DNA of 64,000 nucleotides, taken from Haemonchus contortus (Eukaryota; Nematoda; Chromadorea; Rhabditida; Trichostrongylidae). A program made the position numbers and the translations under genes. The notes beneath the pieces were generated by a model that worked only from the letters and a program-made list of their open reading frames with translations, had not been told where the DNA came from and did no database searches. Below are positions 48,849 to 60,800 of this stretch, one piece after another. The stretch is from positions 31,181,496-31,245,495 of the forward strand of contig LS997566.1 of assembly GCA_000469685.2 (NCBI GenBank), given 5' to 3'. Each line of letters begins with the position of its first letter. Position 1 is the first letter of the stretch.

Positions 48849-49571
48849 ACTTCCTCTCCTATTGTTCAACATTCGCTCCACAATTAGTGAATACTTATCT
48901 TACAGGATTCCGATCTATCGCTTTCTACAAGACTCAATTTGTCTGTGGTATGCCGAAAGGGATTCGTCACAGGGTTGATAACTCTCATGCCTGTGAGCCA
49001 GTCTAACAGTTCCATTTTGTTTTGATCACAGTACAGTGATCTGGGAAGAAGATCGGACGAAAATTGCTCCCACATCACAGCTATCCAAAAACGATCACTT
49101 CGGGCGAAAGGCGAATAGTAACTCTAGCCGCCATTAACTTCTCTATTACCCGTCTCTTCGGCTCAATTGTATCAAAAAGATAAACGTAGAATAGCAAAAT
49201 TAAGTAGCCAATGCTTTTCCGGTCTGGACTCTTGGTCCTTCTTCGACAAAATTGATGTCTCCGAATGCTCTGAAATGATTTAGTGCTTTATTCTGAAACA
49301 TATAACATCGTCTATGGCTCAATATGAGAAATATTACAAATTAGTTGTCCAAATTAGAGATTAAACCACCTTACAGAGAATGTATTCGAACCACCCATAT
49401 AGTCACGCTATCTCTAAAGCGCAAGGTGAGCTTTGGCCATGGCCATCATTTGTAAGAATTTCGACGAGTACCGGATGCCTTTTGATGGTAGTATTTTTGG
49501 GTAAAAGTCGCTCCCTTCATATGCTTAAGCTTTTGAATGAAGTAAATGGACAGTCTTCAAGTGCTGTATAA

Positions 49572-49660
49572 GCCAGTGCTTTTATTCTCTCACACGAATC
49601 TTTGCTAGCTAACGGACCATGGGGAAATGGTGAGGTTGATCAGGATGAGAATCTATTCGG
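49572..49660 (-). mobile_element. Possible SINE fragment
   Basis: GCCAGTGCTTTTATTCTCTC, ACGAATC and GGTTGATCAGGATGAG resemble the central body of the minus-strand SINE. Weak match. Confidence 0.35.
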
Positions 49661-51439
49661 ATAATTCGAAGTGGAAAGGAATAGAATCAAAAGGTGTCCA
49701 CCTGCATGTCTCGAATTCATCTGGTAAATCTCATGTTCCAATCTCAATTACGAATTCACCAACACGTCATGTTCTTCGTTTCTCCATTCGGAATTTCGAC
49801 CACATCGAAAAATAATATTTGTGTCACACTTCGAGTCCGATTCACAATGACGCTGCAGTTTGTTTTTCAGGGACCATGACAAGCTAGCTGCTTCAGTGGG
49901 CGGGTTCAGGTGTATTCGCTGCAGGTCCTTCAGAGCAACGCAGAGCACTTCCCTCTAGAGTCACTGGAGAATTACACTCAAGCTATCTATTCTATGCTCC
50001 ACCTATCGAAGTCATGCTTGTTCTTCCCTTCAAGTCTTGTTTTCCTTCACGGGGTTAATCTCGCTCCCTGATGGTGAACCATTCTTCGCAAGGGATTGAG
50101 AAATCTGTTCGAGGAACAGTATCTGAACTGATATCAAAGTCTCTCCTCTCCTTGCGATCTCTACCCTCCTTAGAGGAACGATTTTCCACCATCCCCTTGT
50201 TCAATGCCTCAGTATCGACCAGCCTTGTCTGTCACATTACCAACCATATATGGTTTCCTTTCCCCGGTGGGTTCCAGATGAGGTTTCTCGAAAATACCAA
50301 GTGAATTGAGGAGCTCTACTCCATATTCATGACCTCCCAACAGTGCACTTAATAACTCCATGAATTCACTTCCTTCTTTTTCTTAGAATAACGTCGATGC
50401 TTTCACAATTCTTTATGCCCTTGGGATGAATGTGTGAAATTTTCGGCTGGCTTTATGTCGTCAAGAATTCAGTCATGAGGTTCATATTCTCTGTTATCTC
50501 TCATCATTTCTCTTAATTCTCAAGGAAATGCTCGTATGTACATACATAGCTATTCAACAGAGCCCCGTGCCGTTTTGAACGAATATTTTCAACGATTTTC
50601 AAAGGCCCCAAGAGTCAGTTCGCACTTTTTTCGGAGGAAGCCACAATAGCTTCTCGGCCATATTTTACTGAAATTCTGAATCTGTAATGAGAGCCTTACT
50701 TTGGTCCGCACTCATTAATCATGTACTAATTCGAGAAATCGCTGAGTGGGAGAAAGCAGGATCCGGAGTTTTTTGAAAGTTTTTCAAAAGCTCTCATATA
50801 TAGTCAGACACTTTGGGGGCCATTGGAGACTTGTCTCATCATTATGCTCACATAACGGCTAGATGTTAACGAGCTGCGGAAGCCAAAACATCATTTTTAC
50901 AGCAATTAAATCATGTTGTTTTGCTGAGCCATTTTCAATCAACCTATAAGTTCATTGTTTTGAGAAAAGTATTCTCCCATCACACCCCTTTATGGCCTGC
51001 TAAACGTTGTGTTTTCCTTTGCTATTTTTAGCTTCATCTTTTTTTGAGGTCGTAGTTTCTGTAGTTTGACGTTTTTTCCATTCAAATTGCGAACAGCTAG
51101 CCTCAATCAGAGTAAATCGCATGAAAAAAAAAACACGAGATAAGGTCTTCTGTGATCTGTCATGGCGATTTTCTTCATTGAACAGCCGACAAGACCGAAC
51201 AGCATACACCACCACCTTTCCCTCTGCTCACTTCTTCCACATCTCCAGGACCTTCGCATCATCTTCCCCCACATTCTGCAGAACTTCACCCTCTCCCACA
51301 AGGAGTAGCAAGCGCTGGAGTCCTGCGCAAGGTAGGAAAGGATGGTATTGAAAGTCATGGGAATGTACCAGGTTTTCCTCCACTTCATCTGCTCCCTCAT
51401 TGCTCATTGTCAATACAAACACACAAATACAGGGAGTAC
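49661..51439. other. No gene seen
   Basis: Short frames without splice support on either strand. Confidence 0.45.
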
Positions 51440-51519
51440 AGATAGACAGAAAGACAGACATACGTACGTACAGACAGACAGACAACAGACAGATAGACAG
51501 ACAGACAGACAGACAGACC

Positions 51520-51582
<63 letters not shown>

Positions 51583-51583
51583 C

Positions 51584-51679
<96 letters not shown>

Positions 51680-51700
51680 CAGGCAGGCAGACAGACAGAC
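51440..51700. repeat. CAGA microsatellite
   Basis: About 260 bp of nearly uninterrupted CAGA repeats with rare GATA and CCGA interruptions. The long frames it opens (TDRQ on plus, SVCL on minus) are not genes. Confidence 0.97.
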
Positions 51701-53174
51701 GCAATCTTTCCCAACCATTCCGTACTGGGAGCTGCATGAGGGTTGTGAGGTCCATTCTTGTAAGGTTTTGATATTATCGTTGGGATTCAATTGCCATTCT
51801 CTGCTTAGGAGCCCATGTATGCTCCGCAGAAGTAATGGAAAGAGCCTCAAGACGCCGTAAAAAGGGATGGATTTCCAGAAGGCTCGAACCTGGAGTCGTT
51901 GGCTTCATTTGGGAATGAATGAAGTTGGCTCATGCATTCCTCATAGTCGAGGTTGTTCAAACTTGTGTCAACGGCGGACATGCAAGAATCAGCCTACAAT
52001 AACTATCTATACTTCCTTTTGGAAAGGGTCTGTATCTTATAAGTTGTGTTGGTCTTACCCTAAAATCTTCAGTTAGCGAAGAGGTTGAGGGCCTTTCAGT
52101 CTCTTCCAGGAATTCTCAGTAAATGAAGCCATTGATCCTTCTTGATAGTTATATTTAGTGAGCTTTTACAGAAACCTGGAACATGTGGAAGCATTTTCGA
52201 TTATTTCCGTTCTCATTTCCAGGAGTTTCGGAGGGAAAAGTTTCGTCCTCGAAGGAGATTGGAAACCTACTGTTTCCATTAACTTCTAATGAATGCAATT
52301 CTCTCAGCATCGGCATTGACTGGTCTTTCCGTTCATTTATTTCATATTCACCTATTATAGACTCTTTCAGAAATTCTCCTCTAGCGACTTATGCTCATGC
52401 CCAACTTTTGATTTTTTTAATCTCTTCCGTACTGACGATAAAATCGAGTCTCTTCTAATGCTCTCCGTTTAATCGTTTTTCCTATCCCCCACAAAAACAT
52501 CCTGCTAGATTGACGCTGTGCACTTTTGAAGAAGGAAGGAAGCGTGTTGCATACATCTAGGTGTAGTGTTTCAGAAAATGGCTTCAACACGTCTCTCTTA
52601 AAATATTCAGAGTCACGAACAAATTAGACTGCAAACGGGACTTTAGCTATTTTGCCCTCGTTTTCCACAAAACGTCAACCTGAAAGAAGACTGAAGAGAA
52701 CTCCGTCGTGATAGTCTGCTTTGCAAGGTCATGAGTGCTAGCTCAAAAGAAGGAATGTGTCTTACGTCTACAAATATAGAGCTTTTGTAGAGCAATATGA
52801 AGATAACTCTGAAAAGGGTAGTAAGGGTTATTAGTCTCAGGCATCATTTTTCATGAGCTCTCATGGATGGGGTGAAAAACTGTTGAAGGAAGATGAAAAA
52901 TGCGAAAAAACTTGTGTTCTTTTACGGTTGTTTTCGCATGAGTTCATCTGATTGTCACCAGGAATGAGAGAATAAATCCCGACGGTTTTCTGAAAGGAAG
53001 TCCATTACCCATTGTCCAAATGAAGGCTAGAAAGAACTTGAATTACCGCATTATCCTCCTTAAACGCTTGAAAAGAGTGAAGGAGAATAGAGAGAAAGAG
53101 CTGAACCTGCTACAAAGAGGGATTGCAGGGAGCGGCGCTCATATAGCCAGAGCCATTCGGGGTGATAACTGTGC
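51701..53174. other. No gene seen
   Basis: The frame 52183-52458 is open and Ser-rich with no motif and no splice partners found. Confidence 0.4.
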
Positions 53175-53430
53175 ACTACAGGTATAAAGTTTTCGGCGTT
53201 GATCGACCCTGTTCTGGGAAGAGTCTACGTATTCGTCTTCTATTCAGCCCCGTAGGCGAGGTTGAATGCCCATATAATGGCCTGTAGGATCCGCCAATGT
53301 TCAAGTTGGGACGAATCTAGCAACATTGGTGGCTCTGGAGAGATGGAAGGTATAGTCGGCTTGAACTGAACCGATCCACGATTCAGTCCCCGGACTGTGC
53401 ATGTTGTAGTGCTCCATTTGTAAATCAGTG
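53175..53430 (-). mobile_element. SINE copy, diverged
   Basis: CGGCGTTGATCGACCCTGTT tail side, GAGAGATGGAAGGTATAGTC, TCCACGATTCAGTCCCCGG (complement of box B) and TGTAGTGCTCCATTTG follow the family in reverse. Confidence 0.65.
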
Positions 53431-53909
53431 ATGGTATCTCTGGGTAAATGTCTTTTCTTCCTACGGAATCACTCCTCAGGAACCAGTAGGAGAAGGGTCG
53501 TAGGTACCCAATATCGAGTTTAGTCCCAGGTACATAATTCCATTTCGTGGGGCACTGATGATGATAAAAGGGGAGAAACAGGCTCCTCACAACTCAAGCG
53601 ACCATTAGACTTATTCTCTCTTCGCGAAACTGTTGTTCCATTCTTGGAATTGAATTTGGTGATGAACCTTTAGGCTCAATGTCTTTAACCGATCCAAAAC
53701 CTAGGTCTCAAACAAAGCAAAGTCCAAGACCGAAGAAAGGCCACTTTCAGCCTGATGACAAGATTCCATGGGAGATATGATATGGTGTGACAATATGTGG
53801 ACCATTCGCTTGCAGTAGCTAAGCCATCTGAATGTTTTTCTTTGAAGTTTTCTAGTTTCAATGCAGGCCAGCGTGGAGGATTTCTTTGATGTATCTTTTT
53901 TTTACCCAG

Positions 53910-54474
53910 GGCGGAGGTGGTGTAGTGGCAAGTGGCGCACTATATCCAGGCACGATCAGGGGTTCGAATCCCGGATCGATGCCCTCCTAGGCCAACCAGG
54001 CCTTCCATCCCTCCGGGGTCGGTGAATTGGTACCAGACTCATCTGGGAGGATAAAAGCACTGACTTGTACATCGGCTGCCACCGCAAGTCATTGTATAGG
54101 CCACATACGCACTCATTACGCCACTACGGGAGACGGGCGTTAGGAACGATTTTGGGTAATCGATTCGCCGCACTCGGCTGTCGCGGACCACTCATTCGCC
54201 GTTATTACAGCTCTAGCGTTCTTCATACAGCTCAATCGATATGCGATCATTATTTCATGCATAATTCTATTATTAGTGCTTTTGTTCTGGTATTTCTTAC
54301 CTACTGCTGCATCCTGCTACATTCCTTCGCGCGACACCCCTATCACCGCGACGCGACCATTTCGTTCCTAACGCACCACACCCCGCCACTACGATTCTGA
54401 ATGGAAGTCGAGTGCGGGGGCGCATCCTTTGGACGAGATTAATTAACGCCAAACTTTATCCTTTATCCTTTATA
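53910..54474 (+). mobile_element. Full-length SINE interrupted by a hAT-like element
   Basis: Same family as 19296-19595. Box A and box B are intact (TAGTGGCAAGTGG, GGTTCGAATCC) and it has a CTTTATCC tail. The target duplication TTTTTACCCAG lies at 53899-53909 and 54475-54485. Removing the 257-bp insertion and one 8-bp duplicate leaves 300 bp, the family length. Confidence 0.92.
54128..54384 (+). mobile_element. Non-autonomous hAT-like element, copy 2, nested in a SINE
   Basis: 257 bp, flanked by perfect 8-bp duplications GCCACTAC (54120-54127 and 54385-54392). The undisturbed SINE at 19296-19595 has the site once (ATTACGCCACTACGATTC on its sense strand), so this is a true insertion. Ends are GGGAGACGGGCG and CACACCCC with an inner inverted GCGTTAGGAACGA. 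An 8-bp duplication points to hAT. No coding capacity. Confidence 0.85.
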
Positions 54475-54798
54475 TTTTTACCCAGTGGATGACGCAACCG
54501 ACAGTCTATTTTCAGCGTTTTCATTGAACTCAACGCTAACCCTCTTCTTTATTTAATCGTTTGCACAGGTACATTTGCGATGCCCACGTCGTTCTGCCGC
54601 GATGCTTTTCAGCAAGGATTGAACCTTAGCCAGCACTTCACCGTCGACTCACAGCCCGTGCCGAGGTGGTAATACATTACATAAGGATGGAGTAGCCACT
54701 ATATAAATGTAAACACGCTGCGAGATAAGAAGAGAGTGAAATTACCAGGATTTCAGTTTGCTGGGACAACAAAAGAAAATGCTGGCAGGTAGCGTTAG

Positions 54799-55358
54799 TC
54801 AGTGATCCTGCTTGGTAGGGTAAAAGTCGCCAACATGTTGCATAAGCTTCTTCAACGATGAAAGCAAGAGGGCACAAGCTGATATGTCTCGAGCACGGCA
54901 AATCTGCTTCACCCTCACAAAAACCTCGTCATCTGAAATGGGAAATATGTAGGAAGAAATGGGAAGACGGTATTTTTACTCGAACTCCCGGCAAGCTACT
55001 GTACATAGTTTCCGCCATTAAAGAATCTTTCCACTGTGGCTTTGGATTTTTCCATTCAAAACGCCCGATTGGGTGCGACGATTGCAACATGTCATCGAGG
55101 TAGAATATACGACATGAGGAATGCCGTTTTCCATGTTTCCACTGATGATATAATATTTGGCTGCATGTCATTATAAAACCTTCTAGATTTCCACAGCACC
55201 CTTTCTCTGTTTGGTTTTGAGTATATGGATTTTGGTAAAAAAAATAGTAAAGGCCTTCTCTTAGAGCCGCATCGGAACAATTCTCTGAAATTTTACTCCT
55301 CGCAGCTTGCGTCACACTTACTGCTGTAAAAATGCACAGTGTCAATCCGAAGGGACAT
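54799..55358 (-). CDS. Unrecognised Cys-containing protein, three exons
   Basis: Exons in transcript order are 55358-55322, 55284-55000 and 54932-54799, both introns in phase 1, giving 151 residues ending in PTKQDH and TGA. The second exon has a TTTCAG acceptor, and the first donor is a consensus GTAAGT. The product has seven cysteines (including GCCG, MTCSQ, SSCRI, VKQICRA, SACAL) and two sequons (NCS, NQT), suggesting a secreted protein. The assigned first exon has no signal peptide. In the same frame just upstream lies a hydrophobic CLFLLYLLVLP, so the true start may be further 5', possibly in another exon. I do not recognise the family. Codon choice and the sustained frame across three exons argue that it is real. 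Confidence 0.55.
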
Positions 55359-56690
55359 TTGTGTGTGACGGGGCAAGACTAGCAAATAGAGCAGAAAGAG
55401 ACACGGAATCTTAGATTTAATTCCGGAAAGCCAAATCGAGAATTTGACCGGATTAGATGATTTTACACGAGCCCTAGAGGAAGGTTGTAGCGCCAAATGT
55501 CGAGTAGAGGAAGCTATCAGGGCTTTTCGCGAAACTCTCTCCAGTCATGAGTTGTACTTACAGTGAACAGGATTGATCGGCATCTATTGTTTTTCGAAAA
55601 AAAATCGGAGTTAAATTTTTGAAAAGAGAGCTGAACCGATGAAAGTGGTTTATTAGATGCTGGTGGACCTCGTAATCTTTATTCTGGGAACTCCAGCACA
55701 AAAAAGTCATAATCTATCCATTGCACCAACAGTACCAATACCCATAGTATAAGAAAGATGAAACAGCCCAAAAAAATCCTATCTATGAAGACAATCGCAA
55801 AAAGTTTATCTCGTTAAGCTATTGGTTCCGTCTGAGTGTAAAAGGAATCCGAGTCATTCACTTCTCTCCAACGAATCTAGATAGATAGATCGATTAACGA
55901 ATGTGGACAACATACCAGTTTGAGAGAGAGCCAACTATTTTGCTTATTTTGCAGTGTATCGGGTTTGGTGTTGTGGGAGTTTATGCGCTGTCACACCCGC
56001 ATAGTCGGAGGATCGAACCTTGTGTAGTCCCAAGTAGCGCACTATCTCACACACACATTATCCGTGGATAAGGTCTTGATTCCCGTCCAGGCCAATCCAG
56101 CCACCCTTCCATCCAAGGCTGGTCAAATACCATCACCCTCGTCTGGGAGATGAGAGCATGATTCGATAGAAAAAAATTCCTGCCTGAAATTCTATTTTCT
56201 ACATGTGAACGACTCGTAGTCCTCAGCCTGCTGTCTTCATATTAAAGGAAAGCTCTCCTGGCCGTCAAGAAAGCCAGGACAAAATTAGAAACAAAGCGAT
56301 GTTTCCATCGAGGGTTGAGTAGTTTTTGTTTTGAAAAATCAAGGAAATTGACAATATGGCCCTGCCATCTGGTTCAGCGAGGGGCTGAAGATGATGATTC
56401 GGCTCTTAAACTTAAAGGCAGAGTAGCAGGGAAACGCTTTTCAGAAGAAGTCAACTGCTAGATTTTGTACGCCTTTTTCTGGACGGAGGAAGCTCCGAAG
56501 GTAGATTAGAGTGCGCAGCTGAAAGGGTTCGATAAGTAACGATTTTTTATCCATCCCGAGAAATGGATGAATTCGAGGCTTTGTGTGTTTTTTTTGTGGT
56601 CATCATATGCTTTGATAGTCATCAGACTAATGGTAAGTAGGCTGCCATTAATCTCAGGCCAAGAAAAGTTCAGAATTAAATCGATGAAAA
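55359..56690. other. No gene seen besides a SINE fragment
   Basis: It may contain the 5' exon of the 55358-54799 gene. A short GATA run lies near 55880. Confidence 0.4.
55985..56170 (+). mobile_element. SINE fragment with rearranged head
   Basis: CAAGTAGCGCACTATCTCAC, GATTCCCGTCCAGGCCAATC, CACCCTTCCATCCAAGG and CTCGTCTGGGAGATGAGAGC match the first two thirds of the family. Confidence 0.6.
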
Positions 56691-56990
56691 GTGCATCAGA
56701 TTCTGTTGATGTTCACTCCCTCCAGTCGTATCCGGATATAATGTTAATGCTTAAATTATTAGTTAGTTTCGAGTGATTCGTTCCCTTTCACTCGGACCAA
56801 GCACTTAACCCGAACAGTCCCTTGAGATTTATTTAATCAAGTGCATCGGATTCTGTTGATGTTCAATTCGTCAAATTGAGTTCGATTACATTGTTCATGA
56901 TTAAATTACTAACTTGTTTTGAATGGTTCGTTCACTTTCATCTAGGAAGACGCACTTTATACGAAAAGTCCCTTGAGGCTCATTTGTTGT
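56691..56990. repeat. 150-bp tandem duplication, diverged
   Basis: GTGCATC(A/G)GATTCTGTTGATG starts both units (56691 and 56841), and CCCTTGAG recurs at 56819 and 56970. The second unit overlaps the candidate minus-strand exon at 57110-56914; the first has stops in that frame. Confidence 0.85.
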
Positions 56991-57110
56991 CAGAGCAGGC
57001 AAAGCGGGTTTGTCACAGAATAATATGACATAGGTGACGTAAGTCGTTCCTTTATTTTCATCATCGCTACCTGGCCAGTTGATTTCACGAAGTACAAGCT
57101 CAAACAATAC
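56914..57110 (-). CDS. Candidate coding exon ending in a duplicated segment
   Basis: The open frame contains FELVLREINWPGSDDEN, TYVTYVILFCDKPALPAL and TFRIKCVFLDESERTI, then a donor CAAAACAA/GTTAGTAA. The alternating hydrophobic pattern suggests beta strands. The exon's 3' part lies inside a 150-bp unit whose second, decayed copy lies downstream (56691-56840). No family is recognised and the upstream acceptor is unclear. Confidence 0.3.
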
Positions 57111-57304
57111 ATCAGGAGTATAAAGTTGTGGTCAAGCGAGCAGCGGAAGCAGGTCCATCCAGTGTCTTCCAACTCACTTACTTACCTCCCATCAAATTTT
57201 CTTCCGATCTGTTGAAATGTGGAGGAGGAGGCCACGCTTATATAACACATGATTATTTAGTACAAGGTCAAAACAAAATGGATGAATATTACTTTTCAGG
57301 ACCT

Positions 57305-57580
57305 CTAGGCGGAGGTGGTGCGGCGGCGCGTGACACATTATCCCTCACGCACGGTCGCGAGTTCAATTCCCGGCTCGATACTCGCCTAGGCCAACGAAGC
57401 CTTCCATCCCTCTGGGTGGGTTTCTTGGTACCAGTCTCGTCTGGGAGGATAAAAGCACTCAGTTGCAACTCGGCCGGCCACCGTAAGTCATTTTGTAGGC
57501 TACATACATACGCCTTCAATAAGCCATTACGAGGCTGACTGGAAGTCAAATGCGTGGGCGCATAAATCAGTTAGGATTGA
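57305..57580 (+). mobile_element. SINE copy
   Basis: GGCGGAGGTGGTG start, box B as GAGTTCAATTCCC, body GCCTAGGCC, TTGGTACCAGTCTCGTC and GGATAAAAGCACT. Box A is damaged. The open frames across it on both strands are artefacts. Confidence 0.88.
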
Positions 57581-58113
57581 TTAAATATTAAGGCATTGAG
57601 GCTCTATCATTTCGTTGAGAATTCGTGATTGAAATCAAACTGCAGAGATCGCTTTTCGCCAACAACCCAGTGTAGCGTAAGCATTTGCAGGTAATTCAAA
57701 GGATCTGGAAAGTAAGGACGAATACCGCTGGAACGATTAATGACGCTCAAAGGATTCTGGCGGATTTCTATTCATGGGATATCGATAACACAACTATGGA
57801 GCCTAGGACTCTATCGAGCTCGAGAAAAATATAGTATTATTTGAGTGCCCTCAGGTTTTTGTAGCTAGCAAAGCACATATGGGAAGGCTGCAGTAGACTG
57901 TGCTGATTATCGTACTTCAGTCAACGTTAGAGACCTATCCGAGCCTACCCCTTACGACTTCATACAGAGTTTCGGCAATGTTCTGCCAGTACCCTGAACC
58001 TTTCTTTGTAAGTTTCTTACCCAACACACATATACCCACAGAATTGTTAATATGCTTTACGCACAGTTATGGCTTAACTGGCGAAGGCATTTGATGCAGG
58101 ACAGAGCAGCGCC

Positions 58114-58299
58114 ATGAAATCTACAATTTCCACAGCTATCTCTCTTTACATTGTCTTGCTTGGAATGGTTCCTTCCGAGGTTGTGCGAGATCATAACTAT
58201 GAGGGTGACATAATTCATATCCGTAGTACCTCTCTACGAACTTATTCCCCAACCATAAAGCTCCATAGGGCTTCGGGTCAAACGGAATGTGTTGACTAA
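58114..58299 (+). CDS. Candidate 61-residue secreted peptide
   Basis: An ATG-initiated frame has a plausible signal peptide (MKSTISTAISLYIVLLGMVPS) and a hydrophilic tail ending QTECVD. It could also be a first exon. It has no homology that I recognise and no clear acceptor upstream, so it is only suggestive. Confidence 0.2.
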   Translation: MKSTISTAISLYIVLLGMVPSEVVRDHNYEGDIIHIRSTSLRTYSPTIKLHRASGQTECVD

Positions 58300-58562
58300 A
58301 TGAATGCATAATACTCCGGCTACCCTCTCAGTGTTTGTGAATGCCAAGATATACTGTATATGGTATCTTATAGGATATTCTAACTATCTTTCACAATCTC
58401 ACGTTGACCTCCCTCCCTATTCATGATTTATTCAGGATTTCCCTCTAATACAACTAACTGCTGGACCAGTAAGTGGTGCCATTAATGAGGGTTTAGTACT
58501 GTCCAGTGGGATTGTACTACAATGTAGAAGTAGTAACATCAAAATCCAAGCATCCAACTTCA

Positions 58563-58690
58563 AACTGATGTTCTTATAAGCTGCTGTTGTATCGCCGTAT
58601 GGTTGGCGATCTGTGGGCACCGACGGTACTCGAACCTACCTGAGCTTCCATAAGTGCGGGTCCGAGTTATGTTATGTTCGAGTAACAAAA
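58563..58690. repeat. Partial copy of the 2775-3055 repeat
   Basis: CTGATGTTCTTATAAGCTGC and GCCGTATGGTTGGCGATCTG match the left end of the pair at 2760-2840, with TACTCGAACCTACC at the box-B position. The right arm is mostly lost. Confidence 0.6.
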
Positions 58691-59126
58691 AACTCCAGTA
58701 ACAACAGAAATAGCCCGCCTTTTTCAGCTTCTTGGGGTAGAAAAAGACGTAAGTGATCGCAGTAGCAAAAGGAGTAACAGAGAACAATAGAAAAGGTGAA
58801 AAGCATTTCCTCATCTCTAGACGATCAGTTGTTTGCGTGCTAAATGTGTGGGTCCTGGCTCGAACATTGCAATCTGTGTCGTCTCGACATTAGTCTGATG
58901 TGACATCGATCGAGGGGCAGGAAGTCCGGGCGATCCGGTACCGGGCTCCCACTTTGCCCTAGCTATTGAGTTTTGAGACTCGACGGCGCCCCTCCTGTTA
59001 CCCTTGGAGGCACTGGATATTTCTAGGGGGATAACTCAGAAACCGTTCTTATCGTGAACTGTGGCTTTCATCGTGCCGTATGTACCCGTGCCAACTCCCT
59101 ATGTCCGAATCACTAATTTTCTTGCA

Positions 59127-59515
59127 CATCCCGCCCTTTAAGGGCGAAGTCAGGTCATGCTATCACACATCAGCATTCACATTCTGCCGCCTGTTCACCT
59201 AGCAAATTCAAATGCCCAACGTCCGAGATGCCAGTTTTCGTTCCCGCCTCGTCTCTTGTGGGAGGCGCCCAGTCCTACAACCTATCATCAGTGCCTCTAC
59301 AATGTCCCTTGTACTCCTGCAAGTTTGAATGTTCTAAGTTCACAGGAACAAAAGTTATAAATTTTTGCTACAGCATTCATTCCCCTCCACCCGCTCTTTG
59401 TGGGGGAGTCGGGATCTGCTACCTGCCATAAGTGTTCCCATCCTGTCGGCTGCCGGCTGTACTCCTATCCAATTTGAATGCTGTAGGTCAAGTGGGACAG
59501 GAGTACACACACAAA
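59127..59515 (+). repeat. Three degenerate tandem units with GC stems
   Basis: Units of about 125-150 bp each hold a short stem (CCCGCCCTTTAAGGGCG; CGCCTCGTCTCTTGTGGGAGGCG; CCTCCACCCGCTCTTTGTGGGGGAG) followed by a TTTGAATGxxxTAxGTC segment. The block ends in ACACACACAAACACACCCAC. The architecture resembles 23640-24140. Confidence 0.5.
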
Positions 59516-59589
59516 CACACCCACAGGCACCGTTAGTAAATCATATAAATAGGATTATCATTGTTACTAATATTATCATATTATAATTG

Positions 59590-59825
59590 CAGCTGTGGAG
59601 GGTTGGCAATTGAAGGACTGTCACACATATAGCACCACGGCTCAATATTCGCCCAAGCCAATCAGCAGGCCTCACCCCCCTTGCGGGGCCGGTTAATTGG
59701 TAAGAGACCAGTCCGAGAGTTCAAGAAGCACTGTCTTGTACATCGGCTAACCAACGCAATTCATTACGTAGGGCATATAAGCATTCAAACGCTAATAGGT
59801 TCTAAATGAGAATCAGAATAGAAAG
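59590..59825 (+). mobile_element. SINE copy, diverged
   Basis: GGAGGGTTGGCAATTGAAGG head, CCCAAGCCAATCAGCAGGCC, GGCCGGTTAATTGGTAAGAG and TTGTACATCGGCTAACC follow the family. Box B is lost. Confidence 0.65.
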
Positions 59826-60289
59826 AAGTCAAATACAGTACTAATCAAATTTTGTAAATAATACCATTATTATGATTATTATTATCATTCCATCATCACT
59901 CTTAATTGAAATAATTACCAACAATGCTGCCATTCTTTCGGTAATCATGCCAGGAAATAATAACTTTAAAAGCCACATGAAATGTTTTTGCTGATTTCCT
60001 TTTGAGCTCCACCATTCTTTCTTTCCATGTATTAGGAGTGCTGCAGTATGTAGGTGGTCCTTACTACCCAAGGGCGTTAACTGAAGAAGCCAGAGATTCG
60101 TTACTGTTACGAGGGGAAGGACAAGGAATCAAAAGAAATGATTGTGGTGTGTTCAGATTCTACTCAGACTCAGTTTTCGCTCAACTCACCTCTCTGCAAT
60201 GAGTCAATTTCAATGAAAGTCACTGAAGGATAGAGACAGAAGCAGACGGGATACATATCCGTGGTATCCCTGTATCACCTGTCGACCGT

Positions 60290-60800
60290 TGATCATCGAT
60301 TTCCTGATCACTGAAAGCAGTAAAGTCTCCATTAGTCTCCTTCGCGAGCCAGAGTGATCAAGTGGATTGTCCTCGCTCGAGGAACGCGGAGCAATGCGTT
60401 CCTTTCGTTCAGAGCTTCAGTGAAAAAGTTTGAAGATAGCCCTGGGGGCAGTCCTCGTGTTCGTTTGTTCGCAAGAAATCAGTCCGGAACCTTCTGATCC
60501 AACGTTCATCACAGATTTGCATGACGTGTCCGGTCCACCTGGTTTTTGATATCTTAGCGTAATCAGAGACATCCTTGATCTCCGTTGTCGACGGAGCTCG
60601 GAACTCCGGCTACCCTTTTGCACTTTCGTGTATAGGGAAGTTCCGAGTACGCCTTTCCCACAGCGCGTGCGGCGCTGAGTGCATGCTCACCTTGTTTCAT
60701 AGAGTCCAGGCCTCCGAGGCGTACCTCAAAGCAGGAAGGACAGCAGTGTCGAATAGGTGGGCAAGGGTAAAATGCTCTTTTGTCTCATCGCTAGTCCCTC
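60290..60800 (-). mobile_element. RTE LINE C-terminal fragment
   Basis: Minus-strand pieces RSSELRRQRRSRMSL and TGPDTSCKS-like sequence, shifted between frames, match the RTE block that reads LRQRSKIRDAA... and WAGHVMRF in intact copies. It has several frameshifts and no domain is complete. Confidence 0.55.

Noticed and set aside
51228..51860. Long open frames of 100-175 codons on both strands over the CAGA repeat
   Set aside because: They encode only TDRQ or SVCL repeats; any 4-bp repeat without stops opens such frames.
53940..53985. A real tRNA gene based on intact A and B boxes
   Set aside because: The segment continues into the 300-bp SINE body with target duplications and no acceptor-stem pairing was evident.
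57128..57549. Frames on both strands around 57130-57550
   Set aside because: Most of their length is SINE sequence.
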